64,000 nucleotides of DNA from Streptomyces sp. DT2A-34. GTDB lineage: Bacteria; Actinomycetota; Actinomycetes; Streptomycetales; Streptomycetaceae. The position numbers and the translations under genes are program-made. The DNA lies in NCBI RefSeq assembly GCF_030499515.1, contig NZ_JASTWJ010000001.1:7420001-7484000 (forward strand), in the 5' to 3' direction. The notes beneath the pieces were generated by a model that searched no databases, was not told the DNA's origin, and saw only the letters and a list, made by a program, of their open reading frames with translations. Positions 59,807 to 64,000 of the stretch are shown here, in pieces (the first letter of the stretch is position 1; each line of letters starts with the position of its first letter).

Positions 59807-62518
59807 TTACAGCCCGTACTTCTCCCGGGCTTCCTTCACCGCCGTCGCCTTGACCTCGCCCCGCTTCGCGAGCTGCGCCAGGGCCGCGACGACGATCGAC
59901 TGGGCGTCGACGCCGAAGTGGCGGCGGGCCGCCTCGCGGGTGTCGGAGAGGCCGAAGCCGTCCGCGCCCAGCGAGGAGTAGTCCTGCTCGACCCACTGCG
60001 CGATCTGGTCCGGGACCTGGCGCATGTAGTCGGAGACCGCCAGCACCGGGCCCTCGGCACCCTGGAGCGCCTGACGGACGTACGGCACCCGCTCCTCGCC
60101 GCGCAGCAGGGCCGCGTCGGCCTCCAGCGCGTCACGGCGGAGTTCCGTCCAGGAGGTCGCGGACCACACGTCGGCCGCCACGCCCCACTCCTCGGCGAGC
60201 AGCTTCTGCGCCTGAAGCACCCAGTGGATCGCGGTGCCGGAGCCGAGGAGCTGGATGCGCGGGGCGTTGGCCACCGGCGACAGCTCGGCCGACTCCGCCG
60301 TGTTGAAGCGGTACAGGCCCTTGACGATGCCCTCGTCGATGCCGAGGCCCTGCGGCTTCGCGGGCTGCGGCAGCGGCTCGTTGTAGACGGTGAGGTAGTA
60401 GAAGACGTTCGGGTCCTCACCCGGCGCCGCCTCGCCGTACATCCGGCGCAGACCGTCCTTGACGATCGCCGCGACCTCGTACGCGAACGCCGGGTCGTAC
60501 GTCAGCGCCGCGGGGTTCGTCGCCGCGATCACCGGCGAGTGGCCGTCGGCGTGCTGCAGGCCCTCGCCCGTCAGCGTCGTACGGCCCGCCGTCGCACCGA
60601 CCAGGAAGCCGCGGCCCAGCTGGTCGCCGAGCTGCCACATCTGGTCGGCCGTGCGCTGCCAGCCGAACATCGAGTAGAAGATGTAGAACGGGATCATCGC
60701 TTCGCCGTGCGTGGAGTACGCGGTGGACGCGGCGATGAAGTCGGCCATCGAACCGGCCTCGGTGATCCCCTCGTTGAGGATCTGGCCGTTCTTGGCCTCC
60801 TTGTAGTACATCAGCTGGTCGCGGTCGACCGGCTCGTACGTCTGGCCCTTGGGGGAGTAGATCCCGAGGGACGGGAAGAGGCTCTCCATACCGAAGGTGC
60901 GCGCCTCGTCGGGGACGATCGGCACCCAGCGCTTGCCCGTCTCCTTGTCGCGGACCAGGTCCTTGATCAGGCGGACGAAGGCCATGGTCGTGGCCACGTT
61001 CTGGGAGCCGGAGCCCTTGTCGAAGGAGGCGAACGCCTTCTCGGCGGGGGCGGGAAGCGGCGCCACCGGGTGGACGCGGCGGGCCGGGGCCGGGCCGCCG
61101 AGGGCCGCGCGGCGCTCCTGGAGGTAGCGGACCTCGGGGGAGTCGGCGCCGGGGTGGCCGTAGGGGACGACCCCGTCGACGAAGTCGCTGTCCTTGATCG
61201 GCAGGTCGAGCAGGTCGCGCATCGCCTTGAACTCGTCCACCGTCAGCTTCTTCATCTGGTGGTTGGCGTTCTTCGACGCGAAGCCCTCGCCGAGGGTGAA
61301 GCCCTTGACCGTCTGGGCCAGGATGACCGTCGGCGCGCCCTTGAACTCGACGGCGGCCTTGTAGGCGGCGTAGACCTTGCGCGCCTCGTGGCCACCGCGG
61401 GAGAGGTGGAAGCACTCCAGGATCTTGTCGTCGCTCAGCAGCTTCGCCATCTCGACGAGCGCCGGGTCCTTGCCGAAGAAGTCCTGGCGGATGTATGCGG
61501 CGTCGCGGGTCTGGTACGTCTGGACCTGCGCGTCCGGTACCTCGCGGAGCCGTCGTACGAGCGCGCCGGTGGTGTCGAGCTGGAACAGCTCGTCCCAGGC
61601 CGTGCCCCACAGCGTCTTGATGACGTTCCAGCCGGCGCCGCGGAACTGGGCCTCCAGCTCCTGCACGATCTTGAAGTTGGCGCGGACCGGGCCGTCGAGG
61701 CGCTGCAGGTTGCAGTTGATGACGAAGGTCAGGTTGTCCAGGCCCTCGCGGGAGGCCAGGGCGAGGGCCGCCGTGGACTCCGGCTCGTCCATCTCGCCGT
61801 CACCGAGGAACGCCCACACGTGGGACGCCGAGACGTCCTTGATGCCGCGGTTGGTGAGGTAGCGGTTGAAGCGGGCCTGGTAGATGGCCGACAGCGGGCC
61901 GAGGCCCATGGACACCGTCGGGAACTCCCACAGCCAGGGCAGGCGGCGGGGGTGCGGGTACGACGGGAGTCCGTTGCCGCCGGCTTCCTGGCGGAAGTTG
62001 TCGAGGTGGGTCTCGTTCAGGCGGCCGTCGAGGAAGGCGCGGGCGTAGATGCCGGGGGAGGCGTGGCCCTGGATGTAGAGCTGGTCGCCGGAGCCGACTG
62101 CCTCGCCGGTGTCCTTGCCCTTGAAGAAGTGGTTGAAGCCGGTCTCGTAGAGCCAGGCCGCGGAGGCGAAGGTGGCGATGTGGCCGCCGACGCCGTGTTT
62201 GCTGCCCCGGGTCACCATCGCGGCCGCGTTCCAGCGGTTCCACGCGGTGATACGGGACTCCATCGCCTCGTCACCGGGCACGGACGGCTCGGCGGCGGTC
62301 GGGATGGTGTTGACGTAGTCGGTCTCGAGAAGTTTGGGCAGCGCGATGCCGGTGCCCTCGGCACGCTCCAGCGTGCGGCGCATCAGGTACGCCGCACGGT
62401 GCGGCCCGGCCGCCTTGGCGACCGCGTCCAGCGAGGCCTGCCATTCGGCGGTCTCCTCCGGGTCACGGTCCGGGAGCTGGTCGAGCGCGCTCGGCTGGAT
62501 GGCGTTGGGGTCGGTCAT
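59807..62518 (-). CDS. aceE: AceE, pyruvate dehydrogenase E1 component (homodimeric type)
   Basis: 903 residues from the ATG at 62518 ([20 protein letters not shown]). Landmarks: [19 protein letters not shown], the thiamine diphosphate/Mg motif [12 protein letters not shown] continuing to [25 protein letters not shown], and a transketolase-like central domain ([19 protein letters not shown]). It decarboxylates pyruvate and loads acetyl groups on the lipoylated E2. LipA and LipB encoded at 45431-47424 supply the cofactor. E2 and E3 genes are not in the window. Transcription stops at the hairpin at 59762-59791. Confidence 0.97.
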   Translation of the reverse strand: MTDPNAIQPSALDQLPDRDPEETAEWQASLDAVAKAAGPHRAAYLMRRTLERAEGTGIALPKLLETDYVNTIPTAAEPSVPGDEAMESRITAWNRWNAAAMVTRGSKHGVGGHIATFASAAWLYETGFNHFFKGKDTGEAVGSGDQLYIQGHASPGIYARAFLDGRLNETHLDNFRQEAGGNGLPSYPHPRRLPWLWEFPTVSMGLGPLSAIYQARFNRYLTNRGIKDVSASHVWAFLGDGEMDEPESTAALALASREGLDNLTFVINCNLQRLDGPVRANFKIVQELEAQFRGAGWNVIKTLWGTAWDELFQLDTTGALVRRLREVPDAQVQTYQTRDAAYIRQDFFGKDPALVEMAKLLSDDKILECFHLSRGGHEARKVYAAYKAAVEFKGAPTVILAQTVKGFTLGEGFASKNANHQMKKLTVDEFKAMRDLLDLPIKDSDFVDGVVPYGHPGADSPEVRYLQERRAALGGPAPARRVHPVAPLPAPAEKAFASFDKGSGSQNVATTMAFVRLIKDLVRDKETGKRWVPIVPDEARTFGMESLFPSLGIYSPKGQTYEPVDRDQLMYYKEAKNGQILNEGITEAGSMADFIAASTAYSTHGEAMIPFYIFYSMFGWQRTADQMWQLGDQLGRGFLVGATAGRTTLTGEGLQHADGHSPVIAATNPAALTYDPAFAYEVAAIVKDGLRRMYGEAAPGEDPNVFYYLTVYNEPLPQPAKPQGLGIDEGIVKGLYRFNTAESAELSPVANAPRIQLLGSGTAIHWVLQAQKLLAEEWGVAADVWSATSWTELRRDALEADAALLRGEERVPYVRQALQGAEGPVLAVSDYMRQVPDQIAQWVEQDYSSLGADGFGLSDTREAARRHFGVDAQSIVVAALAQLAKRGEVKATAVKEAREKYGL

Positions 62519-62730
62519 GTCGCCGCCTTCCTCAGTCGAAGGGGTTCCCTCAATCGGTAAGGGTTCGGGGGTGCCCTTGGTCTTTGGCAGGACAGGGCTG
62601 AGGCCTCGGTGCGGTGGCACCTTGCGGCTCTGCCGCGTGGCCCGTCGCCGACTGTAACCCCCTGATCGATGATCGATCAAAGGGTGGAGGGCTAAAAAGT
62701 CTCGACATCGAGAAATTGGCATCCGGTGCC

Positions 62731-62762
62731 GGGGAAACAGGCACGCGGTGCCGTGTTTCCCC
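62731..62762 (-). terminator. Hairpin between the small membrane protein gene and aceE
   Basis: GGGGAAACA-GGCAC pairs with GTGCC-TGTTTCCCC with a one-base bulge. It lies about 42 bp beyond the 62804 stop and 210 bp before aceE. Confidence 0.75.
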
Positions 62763-62803
62763 TGCTCACCTGAGTTCCGAGCGGCTAGCTTGGGCGGGTT
62801 GTG

Positions 62804-63310
62804 TCAGCCCATCGCCGCCTGCGGGGGCGTCCCGGTCTCCGTCGGGCCGGCGGCGGACTGCCGGTCCTGCTCGGCCTCGGCGCGTGCCCGCTCCATGCGT
62901 GCGTGATCCTGCTGATGCCGTGCGGCCTGCTCGCGGGTGATCACCTCGGTGGCGGCGCCGACGGCGACCGCGACCGGCCATGCCATGGCTCCGGCGGCGG
63001 CCATCCCGCCGAGGATCCCGTAGAAGGCCAGCCTGCGGGGCGTGGGGAGCAGGGACGTGGCGGTGGAGGCGGCCGTGGCGGTGGCCGCGGACGTGGCCTT
63101 GCGGGCGTTGGTGAACAGGTCGCCCGGTGTCACGTAGGGGATGGGAACCCGGGGGTGGGCGGTGTGCAGATGGACCACCTTGCCGCCGGTCCGCTTCTCC
63201 TCGTGGTGCTCCGGCTCGGTCTGGGGTGCGGCGCCGGTCGGGGCCGGTTGCTGTGGCTGTGCTTGCTGTGGCTGGAGCTGTGGCTCTGGCTGTGGCTGTG
63301 GGGAAGTCAT
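62804..63310 (-). CDS. Gln/Pro-rich single-span membrane protein
   Basis: 168 residues from the ATG at 63310 (GGGGAGG upstream). The first 50 residues are Pro/Gln-rich. A middle segment (VHLHTAHPRVPIPYVTPGDL) precedes a hydrophobic pair (RLAFYGILGGMAAAGAMAWP, VAVAVGAATEVI). The tail is charged. Function unknown. Confidence 0.75.
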   Translation of the reverse strand: MTSPQPQPEPQLQPQQAQPQQPAPTGAAPQTEPEHHEEKRTGGKVVHLHTAHPRVPIPYVTPGDLFTNARKATSAATATAASTATSLLPTPRRLAFYGILGGMAAAGAMAWPVAVAVGAATEVITREQAARHQQDHARMERARAEAEQDRQSAAGPTETGTPPQAAMG

Positions 63311-63430
63311 AGCCGTCCTCCCCTGCTGGAGAGCGTGGGTAGTGGGTCCTCCCAGCCGCCTTCCATCGATGAGCACGGATAAACCCGTCCTGAAGGGGCA
63401 ATTCGCCCCGATTGCCGTACCCGGCGCGGG

Positions 63431-64000
63431 CTACTCGCCCTCGTGCCGAGGCGCGCACCCGAGCACATGGGCCTTGACGAGCTCGGCGATCCGGGGATCC
63501 CGGCGCTGGAACGCGGCCACCAGCTCCTCGTGCTCCTCCGCGTACGACTGCTGCACCGTCCCCAGCCACCGGATGGACAGGGCCGTGAACACCTCGATGC
63601 CGAGGCCCTCCCAGGTGTGCAGCAGCACGGAGTTGCCCGCCGCCCGCACCATCTCGCGGTGGAAGGCGACCGTGTGCCGCACCTGGGCCGTGCCGTCGGC
63701 CTTGCGGTCGGCCTCGTACAGGGCGCTGACGTGCGGCTCCAGAGCGGAGCAGTCCTCTGCGAGGCGGTCGGCGGCCAGTTCCGCGGCGATGGCCTCCAGG
63801 CCGGCCCGGACCGGGTAGCTCTCTTCCAGATCGGCCGCGGTCAGACTCCGTACGCGTACGCCCTTGTTGGGCGCGGACTCGATCAGCCGCAGCGACTCCA
63901 GCTCGCGCAGGGCCTCGCGTACCGGCGTCTGGCTGACCTCCAGCTCGGTGGCGATACGTCGCTCCACGATCCGCTCGCCCGGCTGCCAGCGCCCGCTGAT
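63431..64000 (-). CDS. GntR/FadR-family regulator (5' end outside window)
   Basis: The frame reaches the right window edge with SGRWQPGERIVERRIATELE, so the first ~20-30 residues are missing. The winged HTH continues as VSQTPVREALRELESLRLIE. An FCD ligand domain follows (ESYPVRAGLEAIAAELAADR, VAFHREMVRAAGN, HEELVAAFQRRD), ending in ELVKAHVLGCAPRHEGE. FCD regulators bind carboxylic acids and often control pyruvate or lactate metabolism, so its place near aceE is suggestive only. Confidence 0.92.
   Translation of the reverse strand: MSGRWQPGERIVERRIATELEVSQTPVREALRELESLRLIESAPNKGVRVRSLTAADLEESYPVRAGLEAIAAELAADRLAEDCSALEPHVSALYEADRKADGTAQVRHTVAFHREMVRAAGNSVLLHTWEGLGIEVFTALSIRWLGTVQQSYAEEHEELVAAFQRRDPRIAELVKAHVLGCAPRHEGE

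Noticed and set aside
58847..62560. A 1237-codon plus-strand open frame opposite the WYL and aceE genes
   Set aside because: It crosses two well-supported genes and is repetitive in Val, Leu, Arg and Glu, typical of a complement of high-GC coding DNA.

Overview
The window is high-GC actinobacterial DNA. Its gene content, GC-rich third codon positions, AGGAG-type ribosome binding sites and gene order (glnE, malR-malEFG, a maltodextrin glucosidase, pullulanase, glnII, htpX, glnA, lipA, lipB, aceE) point to a Streptomyces chromosome, in the conserved core region that surrounds the glutamine synthetase genes. No rRNA, tRNA, CRISPR array, prophage or biosynthetic cluster was seen.

Layout. 1-2005: 3' end of glnE, the adenylyltransferase that modifies GlnA. 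2074-3039: PAP2-family membrane protein whose C-terminus is supplied by a dispersed repeat. 3182-19915: starch and maltodextrin island: malR repressor (frameshifted here), malEFG transporter, cytoplasmic alpha-glucosidase, secreted alpha-amylase, secreted GH30 hydrolase behind a CebR-type operator, a 5'-truncated tnpB relic, and a giant secreted amylase-pullulanase. Secreted enzymes cut starch, MalEFG imports maltodextrins, and AglA hydrolyses them. Candidate MalR sites lie before malE, aglA, the amylase and the pullulanase. 20003-24854: receiver-PP2C phosphatase carrying an in-frame dispersed repeat, a CHMI-like isomerase, and a minus-strand operon of metal-dependent hydrolase, FMN/2Fe-2S reductase and TetR. 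24943-33478: envelope and secreted proteins, a decaying two-component system, an epimerase and an orphan winged-helix regulator. 33841-34872 and 42008-43417: glnII and glnA, each behind a four-half-site GlnR box. Between them lie a secreted DPBB-like protein, an ArsC-like protein, a YcaQ/AlkZ-family protein, a hydrolase, and pspAB-htpX. 43618-49144: RDD protein, DUF4191, lipA and lipB, and a frameshifted HTH/TPR regulator. 49274-58649: FAD oxidoreductase, SDR, GNAT, MarP-type protease, an amidase with a repeat-built extension, and a FemX-like transferase. 58739-64000: WYL regulator, aceE (pyruvate dehydrogenase E1), a small membrane protein, and the 3' part of a GntR regulator cut by the window edge.

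The most unusual aspects are the repeats and the broken genes. Dispersed repeats lie within reading frames (PP2C, pullulanase, PAP2 tail). A 213-bp tandem duplication with only two differences sits inside the amidase frame. The amylase and pullulanase genes share a duplicated operator, leader and first-codon module. malR, the NarL-type response regulator and the HTH/TPR regulator each carry a single-base frameshift. The sensor kinase next to that response regulator has also lost its ATPase domain, so at least that pair looks truly degenerate.
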